Shown here piece by piece: positions 35,755 to 45,287 of a DNA stretch of 64,000 bases. Positions within the stretch are counted from its first letter, which is position 1. Each line of letters begins with the position of its first letter. A program made the translations under genes and the position numbers. The stretch comes from Marinomonas sp. SBI8L (lineage in GTDB: Bacteria > Pseudomonadota > Gammaproteobacteria > Pseudomonadales > Marinomonadaceae), in NCBI RefSeq assembly GCF_001624705.1, contig NZ_JSEO01000013.1:62001-126000 (forward strand). Reading direction: 5' to 3'. Under the pieces are notes generated by a model, which was given only the letters and a program-made list of their open reading frames with translations, was not told the DNA's origin and searched no databases.

Positions 35755-36711
35755 ATGTCTAGTTCAAATACTGTTCCTGCTTATCGCGTCCTCGCCCAAG
35801 GAAGACAGTACCATTTAGGAGTAATGTCAGCCCTAGTGACTGCCTGTATTTGGGCCAGTTGGCTTATTTCTGTCAAAATGGGGGCGACTTCAAGCCTGAC
35901 TATGTTCGATCTTTCTATGATGAGATATGGCATGCCAGCTCTGATCTTTGCTTACTTTACATATCAAGCCCGCGCGCAAATTCGTAAAGTGCCATTGCAT
36001 ATTTTGGGTGGAATAAGCTTGGGTGCAGGAGTACCTTTTTTCTATCTTGCTTCACAAGGTATGCATTTCGCTCCCGTTTCCCATGCTGGGCTATTAATTC
36101 CAGGTACCTTTCCCTTATTTGTTACTGGGATTGCGGTTTTGATATACAAGGAACCTTTAAGCTCACAACGCTTTATGGGACTTGCTGCCATTGCGATAGG
36201 CATACTGACCTTACTTGCTGAGTCATTTTTTGCAGGCTCAGGCCAGGTTCTAAAGGGGGATTTATACTTTTTAGGGGCAAGTTTTTGCTGGGCTTTGTTT
36301 ACTGTTAGCCTGCGTGTGTCCGGCCTGCCTCCACTGGCTGCTACTGGATTATTGGGCTTAGTTTCTTGTAGTTTGTTACTGCTCCTTTTTGCTTTTGGGC
36401 TACTAGATTCAGGTGTGTTCGGAGCAAATCAAACATTAGATATGTCTTTGATTGGAACACAGTTTTTGATTCAAGGAATCATGGTGGGCTTGGTGACGGG
36501 TTTTAGCTATGGCTTTGCTATTAGCCAAATTGGAGCAGAAAATACGGCGGCTATTGGCTCTTTAACCCCAGTCATTGCCTCTGTGGCTGCTTATCCTATT
36601 TTGGCGGAGACATTATCTATCAATGGTGTTTTGTCCATGTCTTTGATTTGTTTTGGTGTTCTATGTGCTAGTGGTGTAAAACTAAATAAAATTTGGTTTT
36701 TCAAAAAATAA
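35755..36711 (+). CDS. EamA/DMT-superfamily transporter
   Basis: This 318-residue membrane protein has about ten predicted helices formed by two EamA repeats, with typical glycine-rich segments such as GAGVPFFYLASQGMHFAPVSHAGL. Many relatives export amino acids or metabolites. The start is at MSSSNTV with GAGGTG upstream. It is 25 bp before an aminotransferase gene and divergent from an Lrp-type regulator, suggesting amino acid export under Lrp control. The substrate is not known. Confidence 0.83.
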   Translation: MSSSNTVPAYRVLAQGRQYHLGVMSALVTACIWASWLISVKMGATSSLTMFDLSMMRYGMPALIFAYFTYQARAQIRKVPLHILGGISLGAGVPFFYLASQGMHFAPVSHAGLLIPGTFPLFVTGIAVLIYKEPLSSQRFMGLAAIAIGILTLLAESFFAGSGQVLKGDLYFLGASFCWALFTVSLRVSGLPPLAATGLLGLVSCSLLLLLFAFGLLDSGVFGANQTLDMSLIGTQFLIQGIMVGLVTGFSYGFAISQIGAENTAAIGSLTPVIASVAAYPILAETLSINGVLSMSLICFGVLCASGVKLNKIWFFKK

Positions 36712-36736
36712 ATAATTAGCTTGTTAAGGTAATAAG

Positions 36737-37927
36737 ATGATTTTAGACAACTTGGATGCTGCTGCCGCAGACCCGATATTATCTTTGTCGGTAGCTTGTC
36801 GCGCGGATGAAAGAGCCCATAAAATTGATTTAGGCATAGGGGTTTACCGCGATAATCAAGGTAATACTCCGGTTATGCAGGCGATCAAACAGGCTGAGGC
36901 ACGTTTGCTTGAAGAACAAAACTCTAAAGTCTATGTCGGCATGCCAGGAAACGAATCCTTTAATGCTGCCATGATGGATTTATTAATTGGTGAGGGCGAG
37001 AGTAAAGCGCGTGCGGTTGGCGTTCAAACACCAGGTGCAAGTGGTGCGCTTCGAATGTTAGCTGATGTGATTAAGCTATCTGCCCCAGATGCAACCGTTT
37101 GGCTGTCGGATCTTAGTTACGCTAACCATGCGCCAATTATGAAAACGGCTGGTCTTAAAGTGCGTTATTACGCTTACTTTGACCCTGAAACTAAGTTGGT
37201 CAATAGCCAAGCTATGTTGGCAGACATTAGCCAAGCGGGTGCTAATGATGTGGTTCTCTTGCATGGCTGCTGCCACAACCCAACAGGGGCTGATTTATCA
37301 TTTGAAGATTGGCAAGCAGTGACTGAATTAGCTCAGAAGCAGGGCTTTTTACCCTTTATTGATATTGCTTACCAAGGCTTTGGCGATGGTATGGATGCTG
37401 ATGTGACGGGTTTTAGATATCTGGCCGAAAGAGTTGAGTCTTATTTAGTGGCAAGCTCTTGCTCCAAGAACTTTGGCCTCTATCGTGAACGTACAGGTTT
37501 GGCTGTGATAGTGGGCAAGAGTCTTGAGCAAAGTAATAAGATCAAATCTCGCATGTTAGAGTGTGCGAGAAGTACCTATACCATGCCACCTGACCATGGT
37601 GCTGCCTTGGTGGATATGATTTTGCGAGATCAAACGCTAAAGCAGACTTGGCTTGATGAAGTAGATGCGATGCGCCATCGTGTGCAAGGTTTAAGAGAGC
37701 AGCTAGCCGGTGCTTTACGAGAGAAGAGTGGTAACCCACACTTTGACTTTATTGCTCAGCATAAAGGTATGTTTTCTGTTTTAGGTATTACCCCAGAGCA
37801 TGCACAAGCCTTGAGACAGGAGCATGCTATTTATCTTGTTGATAGCGGTCGAATTAATATCGCTGGCATGCAAGAAACTCACATAGATTACATCGCTGAG
37901 AAACTTTTGGCGGTCACGGGTTTTTAG
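36737..37927 (+). CDS. Aromatic/aspartate aminotransferase (class I, Ialpha type)
   Basis: This 396-residue PLP enzyme fits the AspC/TyrB group. Key features are KIDLGIGVYRDNQGNTPVM (N-terminal), LLHGCCHNPTGADLSFEDW (about residues 175-193), PFIDIAYQGFGDGMDAD (PLP Asp and Tyr), and SSCSKNFGLYRERTG with the PLP Lys (about 244-258). The C-terminal YLVDSGRINIAGM has the usual Arg. Substrate range, aspartate or aromatic, cannot be settled here. It follows the EamA gene by 25 bp and is probably cotranscribed. A strong terminator follows. Confidence 0.88.
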   Translation: MILDNLDAAAADPILSLSVACRADERAHKIDLGIGVYRDNQGNTPVMQAIKQAEARLLEEQNSKVYVGMPGNESFNAAMMDLLIGEGESKARAVGVQTPGASGALRMLADVIKLSAPDATVWLSDLSYANHAPIMKTAGLKVRYYAYFDPETKLVNSQAMLADISQAGANDVVLLHGCCHNPTGADLSFEDWQAVTELAQKQGFLPFIDIAYQGFGDGMDADVTGFRYLAERVESYLVASSCSKNFGLYRERTGLAVIVGKSLEQSNKIKSRMLECARSTYTMPPDHGAALVDMILRDQTLKQTWLDEVDAMRHRVQGLREQLAGALREKSGNPHFDFIAQHKGMFSVLGITPEHAQALRQEHAIYLVDSGRINIAGMQETHIDYIAEKLLAVTGF

Positions 37928-37955
37928 TCTCTGCTGGTAGTGTTGCGTGAAAAGT

Positions 37956-37991
37956 AAAAAGCCTGATTAAGTCACTTAATCAGGCTTTTTT
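37956..37991. terminator. Bidirectional terminator between aminotransferase and cyclodeaminase genes
   Basis: A 16-bp perfect stem (AAAAAGCCTGATTAAG paired with CTTAATCAGGCTTTTT) with a TCA loop lies between the two convergent genes. Confidence 0.93.
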
Positions 37992-38025
37992 ATGGTGAGG
38001 TTTTAGGTTCTATTTACTTAAACTG

Positions 38026-38982
38026 CTATTTGCTTAAACTTTGATAGGCTAATATTGCGGCGGCGAGGTCTTCTCTTGAGTCACCTACTGACTTAAAAAC
38101 TGTGATAATTTTCTCTGCATCTGGATAAGCGTTTCGCCCTTTATGAGCATTGGAGCAAAGCTCAGTAAACTCGGCTTGAATGTCTTCTTTTTGAATCACA
38201 CCGGCTTTCAACGGAATAATAATATCGCCTGCTTCGCTAAACGCTCCTGCTCTGGTATCAACAAATACCTTGGCTTTTTTCAATGCTGCGTTATCGGCTT
38301 CTTGCATCTCTGGGGTAAAACCACCCACCAAATCAAGGTGACAGCCAGGGTTTAACCAGTCACCTTTAATGATTGGCTCTTTGCTCATGGTGGCACAACT
38401 AATGATATCGGCGTTTGCTGCTTCTTGGGCTAGTTCATCAGGTCTGCAAACACTGGCTGTGATGCCTGCTTCTATCAAGTCTTCAACGAGCTTCTCTGCA
38501 CCTGCTAAATTGCGGTTATACACACTGACGTGGGTAATAGAGCGAACGGATCTATGTGCGGCAATGAGATTACGTGCCATGCGCCCTGAGCCCACCATAA
38601 GCAGACGGGATGCATCTTGTCTTGATAAATAGGAAGAGGCTAATGCCGAGGCTGCGGCTGTTCTGCGTGAGGTTAATTCATTACCTTCTAATTGGGCGAG
38701 GTTGGCGCCGGTTTTACCTGAGCTCAATAAGTAATTACTGGTAAGGCCTGGCAGCCCTTTGTCATTATTGCTGGGGAATACAAATACTTGCTTTACGCCA
38801 CAGTATTCACCTTCAAGCCAAGCTGGCATTAGCAATAACATGGCGTCTTTCTCTTGAGGAACATTCAGAACATGGTGATGACGGACAGGGGAGGTAACTT
38901 TACGGGTAAAGATGTCTCTTAAGGCTTCAACGAGATCCTGCCATGGGAGAGCTGCTTTAACTTCTTGCGCGGATAACTGCAT
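38026..38982 (-). CDS. Ornithine cyclodeaminase / mu-crystallin family protein
   Basis: This 318-residue NAD(P)-binding protein has the family N-terminus (MQLSAQEVKAALPWQDLVEALRDIF), LPGLTSNYLLSSGKTGANLAQLEGNELTSRRTAA (about 79-112) and the Rossmann stretch LMVGSGRMARNLIAAH (about 131-146), then VNPGCHLDLVGGFTPEMQE-like sequence. Members act as ornithine cyclodeaminase, delta1-pyrroline-2-carboxylate or ketimine reductases. The neighbouring aminotransferase points to amino acid metabolism. The precise reaction is not determined. Confidence 0.85.
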   Translation of the reverse strand: MQLSAQEVKAALPWQDLVEALRDIFTRKVTSPVRHHHVLNVPQEKDAMLLLMPAWLEGEYCGVKQVFVFPSNNDKGLPGLTSNYLLSSGKTGANLAQLEGNELTSRRTAAASALASSYLSRQDASRLLMVGSGRMARNLIAAHRSVRSITHVSVYNRNLAGAEKLVEDLIEAGITASVCRPDELAQEAANADIISCATMSKEPIIKGDWLNPGCHLDLVGGFTPEMQEADNAALKKAKVFVDTRAGAFSEAGDIIIPLKAGVIQKEDIQAEFTELCSNAHKGRNAYPDAEKIITVFKSVGDSREDLAAAILAYQSLSK

Positions 38983-39056
38983 ACAAAATCCTTTTCAAAA
39001 GACGAATTAGAGTGTTCAAGCATTTGAATCTCAGCTGTTTACTGAATGCTAAAATG

Positions 39057-39092
39057 AAAAAAGCCCTCTAAACATATCATGTTTGAGGGCTT
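39057..39092 (-). terminator. Terminator of ettA
   Basis: The hairpin AAGCCCTC..AAACAT paired with ATGTTT..GAGGGCTT has one bulge and is followed on the minus strand by a T run. It lies 40 bp past the ettA stop. Confidence 0.8.
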
Positions 39093-39131
39093 AATCTAGT
39101 CTGGCGACTTAAACGTTATTCAGGGTGTCGC

Positions 39132-40793
39132 TTAAGCGTCAATGCGCTTGTACTTGATACGAGTTGGTGTTGCTTCGTTACCAGTACGTTGTTTGTAGTC
39201 AACTTCGTATTCCGCATAGTTACCTTCAAAGAAGACCGCTTTAGAGTCACCTTCGTATGCAAGAATATGAGTGGCGATACGGTCTAGGAACCAACGGTCG
39301 TGGGAAATAACAATCGCTGCGCCTGGGAAAGCCAATAGGGCGTCTTCCAGAGCACGTAATGTTTCCACATCCAAGTCGTTGGTCGGTTCGTCCAATAGTA
39401 AAACGTTGCCGCCTTCTTTTAGCAGTTTTGCTAGGTGTAAACGGTTACGCTCACCACCAGATAGGTGCTTCACAAGCTTTTGCTGATCAGACCCTTTAAA
39501 GTTAAAACGGCCAATATAAGCACGTGAAGACACTTTAAAGTTGTTGATCATTATCATGTCAGAACCGTCTGAAATTTCTTCCCATACGGTTTTGTCACCA
39601 TCCAGTTCACGCATCTGATCTACATAGGCAAGTTGTACTGTTTCACCTAGCGTTACTGTGCCTGAGTCTGGTTGTTCTTGACCTGTGATCATTTTGAATA
39701 AGGTTGATTTACCCGCACCGTTACCACCTACAACCCCAACAATCGCACCTTGTGGCATAGATAGGTTTAGGTCTTCGATGAGTACTCTATCACCAAAGCC
39801 TTTGCTGACATTTTCGATATCAATAACCTTGCTACCTAGGCGTGGACCAGGTGGAATGTATAGTTCGTTAGTTTCATTACGTTCTTGGAAGTCTTTAGAG
39901 TTCATCTCTTCAAAGCGAGCTAAACGCGACTTAGATTTAGACTGGCGTCCTTTCGCATTTTGACGAACCCATTCAAGTTCAGATTTGATGGCACGTTTGT
40001 GGGATGCTTGTTGTTTAGCTTCCATTTCAAGACGAGCATCTTTTTGCTCTAGCCAAGAAGAGTAGTTACCCTCGTATGGAATACCATGGCCACGGTCAAG
40101 CTCTAGAATCCAGCCTGCAGCATTATCAAGGAAGTAACGGTCGTGGGTAATAGCCACAACGGTACCTGGGTAATCTTTTAGGAAGCGTTCCAACCAGGCA
40201 ACAGATTCAGCATCCAAATGGTTAGTTGGCTCGTCTAAAAGGATCATGTCTGGCTTATCTAGTAATAGGCGACATAGAGCAACACGGCGACGCTCACCAC
40301 CTGAAAGGTGCTCGACATTCGCATCCCAAGCAGGAAGACGCAAAGCATCTGCTGCAACTTCTAAGGCACGATCAAGGTTATGACCTTCTTTTGCTTCGAT
40401 CAGGGCTTCAAGTTGGCCTTGCTCTTTAGCTAGGGCATCAAAGTCAGCATCTGGTTCTGCGTATTCTGCATAGACGGCATTCAAGCGAGCCATGGCTTCG
40501 ATCACATCTGTAAATGCTTCTTCTACTATGCCACGTACATCTTTCGTTGGATCAAGTTTAGGTTCCTGTTCTAGGTAACCAATCTTGATTCCGGGCATAG
40601 GGCGAGCTTCACCCACGTGTTCTTGGTCAACACCTGCCATGATGCGTAGTAAAGTGGATTTACCTGAGCCATTTAGACCCAAAACACCAATTTTTGCACC
40701 TGGGAAGAAAGAAAGAGAAATGTCTTTTAATATTTCGCGTTTAGGTGGAACAATCTTACCTACGCGATTCATGCTATATACAAATTGAGCCAT
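39132..40793 (-). CDS. ettA: Energy-dependent translational throttle protein EttA (ABC-F)
   Basis: This 553-residue ABC-F ATPase binds the ribosomal E site and gates elongation according to ATP level. It has two ABC domains with Walker A IGVLGLNGSGKSTLLR and VGVVGGNGAGKSTLFK, signatures LSGGERRRVALC and LSGGERNRLHLA, and Walker B MILLDEPTNHLD and VLLLDEPTNDLD. The interdomain linker (about 240-315) is rich in Lys and Arg. The start is set at MAQFVYSMNRVGKIV, as in E. coli EttA (555 residues); the longest frame adds 73 unlikely residues. Confidence 0.94.
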   Translation of the reverse strand: MAQFVYSMNRVGKIVPPKREILKDISLSFFPGAKIGVLGLNGSGKSTLLRIMAGVDQEHVGEARPMPGIKIGYLEQEPKLDPTKDVRGIVEEAFTDVIEAMARLNAVYAEYAEPDADFDALAKEQGQLEALIEAKEGHNLDRALEVAADALRLPAWDANVEHLSGGERRRVALCRLLLDKPDMILLDEPTNHLDAESVAWLERFLKDYPGTVVAITHDRYFLDNAAGWILELDRGHGIPYEGNYSSWLEQKDARLEMEAKQQASHKRAIKSELEWVRQNAKGRQSKSKSRLARFEEMNSKDFQERNETNELYIPPGPRLGSKVIDIENVSKGFGDRVLIEDLNLSMPQGAIVGVVGGNGAGKSTLFKMITGQEQPDSGTVTLGETVQLAYVDQMRELDGDKTVWEEISDGSDMIMINNFKVSSRAYIGRFNFKGSDQQKLVKHLSGGERNRLHLAKLLKEGGNVLLLDEPTNDLDVETLRALEDALLAFPGAAIVISHDRWFLDRIATHILAYEGDSKAVFFEGNYAEYEVDYKQRTGNEATPTRIKYKRIDA

Positions 40794-40957
40794 GAGTGAA
40801 TACTTACTTTTTAATGGGTTGATATGTGTTCTCGAAGCTATCTGAAAGGTCGAGAACCCGCTACAAAGATGAAAGTGGACTAAGGATAGCACAGGGGCAA
40901 TGCGGTCAAAATATTTTAACCGCATTAATCTGTGAAAGCCTGTAATTAGAAGGCACC

Positions 40958-41881
40958 TTAATAAAGCACAATAAGAGCAGCGCCAACAACTACCAGTGAC
41001 GCTCCTATCCAAGCGCCTATGGCAGGTCTTTGGCCTGTAGTAATCCAGAGAATCGGCAGGATAAGTACAGGCACAGTCGCAGATAAGGTTGTGACTATGC
41101 CGACATTGCCTTTACCTATTCCCCACACCAGTACGCTCATGCCGACAACCATGCCAATGAAGCCTAATAAGAGAACTTGAGCGTATGACATAAGAGGAAT
41201 AGCACTTAAAGGAGCTAGGTTGGGGTCATTCTTTTTATGATAATAGAGGCTATAAGCGACAAAAAGAGAAACGCCAGCAGCGGAAACCCGTATCGCAGAA
41301 ACCGCAATGGGGTCTGCTCCTGCTAATAAGGCAGGTTTACTTAAAATGGCGCCAAAAACCTGACAAAGTGCGGCGGTCAGAGCAATGAGTACGCCCACCC
41401 AAAGTGCGCCTTTGGTTTCTTCTAATGACGCCCCTTTAGAGTTACTTAATAGGTTTTTTCGCTTGCCATAAAGAATAGCAATCATGGCACCTGAGGTAAC
41501 AAGACCACAGGCAAAGAGCTCTGTATAACTGAGAGCCTCATCAAATAATAGCCAAGCAATGACTATAGACATGGGGGCGTTGGTGGCAAACAGGACGCCA
41601 GCGCGTCTAGGGCCGAGGCGATATACTGAGCTAAATAAGAAGGTGTCACCAATAAAGATACCAATTAAACCTGAGGCAATTAGCTGTCCCTTATGTTCCC
41701 AAAGATTGGCTTCAAATGTTTGTCCTAAAGCGGCAATGATAAGCAGCATGCTGCTCGCCATAACAATACGTACAGTATTAAAGCGGAAGGTACCAAATTC
41801 AGCGATGAGCTTAGGTGCCATTAAGCTGGTTGCAGTCCAACATAAAGCAGCTATCAAACCGGATAGCTCAATGAGTGACAT
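40958..41881 (-). CDS. EamA/DMT-superfamily transporter
   Basis: This 307-residue protein has about ten transmembrane helices in two EamA repeats. The first half includes IGIFIGDTFLFSSVYRLGPRRAGVLFATNAPMSIV and the second half includes GFIGMVVGMSVLVWGIGKGNVGIVTTLSATVPVLILP, both typical of the family. Its stop lies within 30 bp of a short promoter region for the upstream-oriented ettA gene. The substrate is unknown, and there is no adjacent regulator. Confidence 0.82.
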   Translation of the reverse strand: MSLIELSGLIAALCWTATSLMAPKLIAEFGTFRFNTVRIVMASSMLLIIAALGQTFEANLWEHKGQLIASGLIGIFIGDTFLFSSVYRLGPRRAGVLFATNAPMSIVIAWLLFDEALSYTELFACGLVTSGAMIAILYGKRKNLLSNSKGASLEETKGALWVGVLIALTAALCQVFGAILSKPALLAGADPIAVSAIRVSAAGVSLFVAYSLYYHKKNDPNLAPLSAIPLMSYAQVLLLGFIGMVVGMSVLVWGIGKGNVGIVTTLSATVPVLILPILWITTGQRPAIGAWIGASLVVVGAALIVLY

Positions 41882-42110
41882 AGATATTCCTTTATTATCA
41901 AGCCTAGGCTAAGTGATTTTTGACTGCCCAAGGTAGCAATACTTGAGGGGGATTTCTAGGTTTTTATCTGTCTGGTTTTAACCTAGGTGGGAGCGGGCAT
42001 CTAGTAGCTATCTGAGGCTGGGGTTGATATTATGAATCTTAATTAAATGGTTGTGGTTATTCACTTTTTTAAGCAACCAGACCTCTACAATAAAATCGAT
42101 AGGATGAGTC

Positions 42111-42596
42111 ATGCGATGTCCTTTTTGTGGCGCTCAAGAGACTAAGGTTTTAGATTCCAGATTGGTGTCTGAAGGAGCTCAAGTTCGACGCCGTCGTACT
42201 TGCAATGCCTGCCAAGAGCGCTTTACTACTTTTGAGTTCGCTGAGCTGCAAATGCCTAAACTCATTAAAAATGATGGTAGTCGAGTACCTTTTGATGAGG
42301 AAAAACTGCGTCGAGGTATTCAAAGAGCCTTAGAAAAAAGGCCTGTCAGTATCGAAAATATTGAAACGGCGATTATTCGAATCAAAGAAGCGTTACAAGC
42401 GACTGGCGAACGAGAGCTTTCTTCTCGTGCTGTAGGCGAAGCTGTGATGCAACAATTACAAAAGCTGGATCAGGTTGCTTATGTACGCTTTGCATCTGTT
42501 TATCGCAGCTTTAAAGATATCAGTGAATTTAAAGACGAAATTGAACGACTTGAAAATGACTCCCAAGAGACGCTTTCAAGTCATAAAAAAAGTTAA
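42111..42596 (+). CDS. nrdR: Transcriptional repressor NrdR
   Basis: This 161-residue regulator of ribonucleotide reductase genes begins with the zinc ribbon [18 protein letters not shown], whose second Cys pair is in [15 protein letters not shown]. The ATP-cone domain (about residues 49-139) binds ATP or dATP. The C-terminal tail is about ten residues longer than in E. coli NrdR. It is the first gene of the nrdR-ribD pair, with 17 bp between them, an arrangement common in gammaproteobacteria. Confidence 0.95.
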   Translation: MRCPFCGAQETKVLDSRLVSEGAQVRRRRTCNACQERFTTFEFAELQMPKLIKNDGSRVPFDEEKLRRGIQRALEKRPVSIENIETAIIRIKEALQATGERELSSRAVGEAVMQQLQKLDQVAYVRFASVYRSFKDISEFKDEIERLENDSQETLSSHKKS

Positions 42597-42613
42597 CCTC
42601 AATTAGGTGAATT

Positions 42614-43765
42614 ATGAGTACTGCAGACCATCACAACCATCATTATTGGATGGCCAAGGCAATTCAACTGGCTAAGAAAGGTCTATACACCACCCATCCA
42701 AACCCAAGAGTGGGTTGTGTTTTGGTGAGAGACTCTCAGTTAGTCGCAGAGGGATATCATAAGTTTGCAGGTGAAGGGCATGCTGAAGTTAATGCTATCG
42801 CGAATGCTAATGGCGATACACAAGGCTGCACTGCTTACGTTACTTTAGAGCCATGTAGTCATCAGGGTAAAACAGGTCCATGTGCCAAAGCTTTGATTAA
42901 GGCGAATGTAAGTCGACTTGTCTATGGTATGCAGGACCCAAACCCTGAAGTTGCTGGCCGTGGCTTGGCTATGCTTAAAGAAGCGGGTATTGAGGTTATT
43001 GGTCCAGTTATGGAAGCCGAAGCCTTGGCTTTGAACCCAGGTTTTATTAAACGTATGACAGACGGCTTGCCTTATGTGAGATTAAAACTCGCTATGAGCC
43101 TAGATGGTAGAACGGCAATGGAATCGGGTGAATCTCAATGGATTACTGGGCCAGATGCACGTCTTGATGTACAAAAGCTGAGAGCACAAAGTGATGCGAT
43201 TGTGACAGGCATTGGTTCCGTTATGGCTGATGACCCGAGTATGACGGTACGAATTGATAGCAATAACCAACCTGCGCAAAGTAAGAGTGTACGCCAACCT
43301 AAACGTGTTGTTATGGATACGGCCTTGTCTATCCTACCTGAATCTAAGATCTTGTACCCAAGCAATCAGGTGCAAATTTTTTGCCTTGAAGACCTTGCTG
43401 AAGCCGATCATCATAAAGCGTTAGTAAAAAAAGGGGTGAATGTGACTTATGCTCAAGTTGCCGAAGAAGGTGGTATTGATCTTGTTGCTGCGATGGAAAG
43501 TCTTGCTGATCAAGGTATCAATGAAGTGCTAGTTGAAACTGGGGCAGTGCTTGCTGGCTCTTTTTTACAAGAAGGGTTGGTTGATGAAGTTGTACTTTAC
43601 ATGGCACCTAAACTTTTAGGCTCGAATGCGCGCCCTTTGATGCAGCTACCTTTAGACTCAATGGCGGAAGCAGTTGATTTTGAAATGGTTAATTTAAGTC
43701 AGCTAGGTAAAGACATCAAATTAACCCTTAAGCCTTGTTATGAAGATGATGAGGGAGAAGGTTAA
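42614..43765 (+). CDS. ribD: Bifunctional riboflavin biosynthesis deaminase/reductase
   Basis: This 383-residue enzyme performs two early riboflavin steps. The deaminase domain has zinc ligands in EGHAEVNAI (His, Glu) and LEPCSHQGKTGPCAKAL (two Cys). The reductase domain (about residues 150-370) begins VRLKLAMSLDGRTAMESGESQWITG and includes DAIVTGIGSVMADDPSMT. Its length is slightly above E. coli RibD (367). The usual downstream ribE/ribC, ribBA and ribH genes are missing; a 246-bp intergenic region leads straight to nusB. Confidence 0.95.
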   Translation: MSTADHHNHHYWMAKAIQLAKKGLYTTHPNPRVGCVLVRDSQLVAEGYHKFAGEGHAEVNAIANANGDTQGCTAYVTLEPCSHQGKTGPCAKALIKANVSRLVYGMQDPNPEVAGRGLAMLKEAGIEVIGPVMEAEALALNPGFIKRMTDGLPYVRLKLAMSLDGRTAMESGESQWITGPDARLDVQKLRAQSDAIVTGIGSVMADDPSMTVRIDSNNQPAQSKSVRQPKRVVMDTALSILPESKILYPSNQVQIFCLEDLAEADHHKALVKKGVNVTYAQVAEEGGIDLVAAMESLADQGINEVLVETGAVLAGSFLQEGLVDEVVLYMAPKLLGSNARPLMQLPLDSMAEAVDFEMVNLSQLGKDIKLTLKPCYEDDEGEG

Positions 43766-43865
43766 GCTAACACCTTTTGTTTCACTACAGATTAAAAAAT
43801 ATTCATAAATCTACTCAGATTTATCGTTTTTTGTGGCAATTTTCCAAGAAATGTCTGATGAAAAT

Positions 43866-43874
43866 TGCTACAAT
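43866..43874 (+). promoter_or_regulatory. Extended -10 promoter candidate for nusB
   Basis: TGCTACAAT contains the extended -10 TGn followed by TACAAT, about 140 bp upstream of nusB. There is no convincing -35, as expected for extended -10 promoters. It would give nusB a start site independent of ribD. Confidence 0.45.
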
Positions 43875-44011
43875 CGCGCATCTTCTTTCTTGGGCTGTAA
43901 ATTCTTGCAGCACAAACAGAAAAATCGAATAGACTAAGACAAGTATTGATGTGGACCTAGCTTTGCTTAAAAAGCGTTAGGCGTACATCTATTTGCAATA
44001 TTGAGGCAAAA

Positions 44012-44515
44012 ATGAGCGAAGTGGATAAAACATCTGAACAGAAAAAGCAGCCTAAGCGTAAAGCGAAGAAGCCTTCACGTTCTCAACTACGTAGTGCAGC
44101 CCGTAGCTTCGCATTACAAGCTGTTTATCAATGGCAAATGAACCACGCGCCAGTAAATGATATTGAAGCGCAATTTGCTGTAGACCACGACCTTGGTAAA
44201 TGTGATAAAGCATATTTCCGTGAATTGCTGCAAGGTGTGACTGCTAGAGCAACAAGTTTGGATGATTTATTTGAAGAGCTATTAGATCGCCCGCTAGCTG
44301 AGCTAGATCCGATTGAATTAGCAACTCTGCGTATTGGTTCTTATGAATTAGCTGAGCGTTTGGATGTCCCTTACCGCGTAGCGATTAACGAATCTGTTGA
44401 ATTAGCGAAATCTTTTGGTGCTTCTGAAAGTCATAAATACGTAAATGGTATTTTGGACAAGCTTGCTCAAAGAGTGCGCCGTGAAGAGATTGCAGCACGT
44501 CGAGAAAGTAAGTAA
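44012..44515 (+). CDS. nusB: Transcription antitermination protein NusB
   Basis: This 167-residue all-helical protein binds boxA RNA with NusE (S10) in rRNA antitermination. The N-terminal 25 residues are a Lys/Arg-rich extension absent from E. coli NusB (139 residues). The fold then shows SAARSFALQAVYQWQMN, YFRELLQGVTARATSLDDLFEELLDRPLAELDPIELATLRIGSYEL and the C-terminal VAINESVELAKSFGASESHKYVNGILDKLA. It is followed by a terminator, so it is not cotranscribed with thiL as in many relatives. Confidence 0.93.
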   Translation: MSEVDKTSEQKKQPKRKAKKPSRSQLRSAARSFALQAVYQWQMNHAPVNDIEAQFAVDHDLGKCDKAYFRELLQGVTARATSLDDLFEELLDRPLAELDPIELATLRIGSYELAERLDVPYRVAINESVELAKSFGASESHKYVNGILDKLAQRVRREEIAARRESK

Positions 44516-44537
44516 TACTTATTTTCTCGAAGGTGTT

Positions 44538-44573
44538 AAAAAGCTCCTATTGCTGACAATAGGGGCTTTTTTT
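44538..44573 (+). terminator. Terminator of nusB
   Basis: The stem AAAAGC..CCTATTG paired with CAATAGG..GCTTTT, with one T-G position and a CTGA loop, is followed by seven T. It lies 23 bp after nusB. Confidence 0.9.
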
Positions 44574-44591
44574 ATGCTCTATGCTTGGTAA

Positions 44592-44645
44592 GGAATCTGC
44601 GAATAAGTCCTCCCGCCACAGCGTGTGGGATTAATCGCAGCTTCC
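44592..44645. mobile_element. MITE remnant (54 bp, internal deletion)
   Basis: This starts GGAATCTGCGAATAAGTCCT and continues as the GCCTCAGCG-type end of the 263-bp element, then jumps at 44629-44631 to the other terminus (TTAATCGCAGCTTCC). About 209 internal bases are missing relative to copy 3. The flanks are GTAA and TTAG rather than a perfect TTAA pair, and the ends carry point changes, so it is an older, decayed copy. Confidence 0.8.
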
Positions 44646-45065
44646 TTAGTGTATAGGGCTAGTTCCCCATAACTTGCTATAGGCTTCGCAGTGGAAAACG
44701 AGAGATTTAAACTGCTTCACATCAATACCTGCAGGGATTTCGTATTCGCTCTTACCTTCAAAGGTATTTACTAAAGAGATAAATACGGCATCATCCGTGG
44801 CGTTATTGCCATTGATGCTATTTGCATCTTGTTTAGATAAGAATATTTTAACATCTGGACCTTCCTTAGCTTCAAAGTTGTCTAATAGTTGAATGTATTT
44901 TTTGCCACCCCTTTCACTAATTCGCCAATCGCCTTCGACAGCATCAGATCCCCAAGAGCGAAAGTCTGCTTCTAGCTCTCCCCAAAAAAGCACCTTGTCG
45001 GCAGCATTAACGGATGTAAAACCGAATAACAGGATAAAACTCAGAATTAAATGTTTCACACTCAC
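44646..45065 (-). CDS. DM13-domain exported protein
   Basis: This 139-residue protein has a signal peptide (MSVKHLILSFILLFGFTSVNA) and one DM13 domain ending in LVFHCEAYSKLWGTSPIH. DM13 domains are proposed to take part in redox or electron transfer through a conserved Cys, here in FHCEAY. The gene lies antisense between nusB and thiL, which are neighbours in many relatives. Its stop codon TAA is formed by the bases directly abutting the MITE remnant, so the element probably defines its 3' end. Function is not established. Confidence 0.75.
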   Translation of the reverse strand: MSVKHLILSFILLFGFTSVNAADKVLFWGELEADFRSWGSDAVEGDWRISERGGKKYIQLLDNFEAKEGPDVKIFLSKQDANSINGNNATDDAVFISLVNTFEGKSEYEIPAGIDVKQFKSLVFHCEAYSKLWGTSPIH

Positions 45066-45287
45066 CTCTTATATTAATAAGCAAATTCTTAATAAATTTA
45101 TCAGACGCTGAAATCGTAAAAATGTTCCTTCACGGCCTAAGTTTAGTGGCTTATCTTGGCTTTACTCTATTTATTCACATCAATTTACCATGACAAAGGG
45201 TGTTAATTAGGTTCAAAGAAAATATACTGCGTCATGAATTTTTATCTGGTTTAGTGCTTTAACAGATTCGATCTTTAGGTGGCATGA

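Noticed and set aside
40794-41012. N-terminal extension of ettA by 73 residues
   Set aside because: EttA proteins start at MAQFVYSM; the extension has a Cys-rich, non-conserved composition and lies in the intergenic region.
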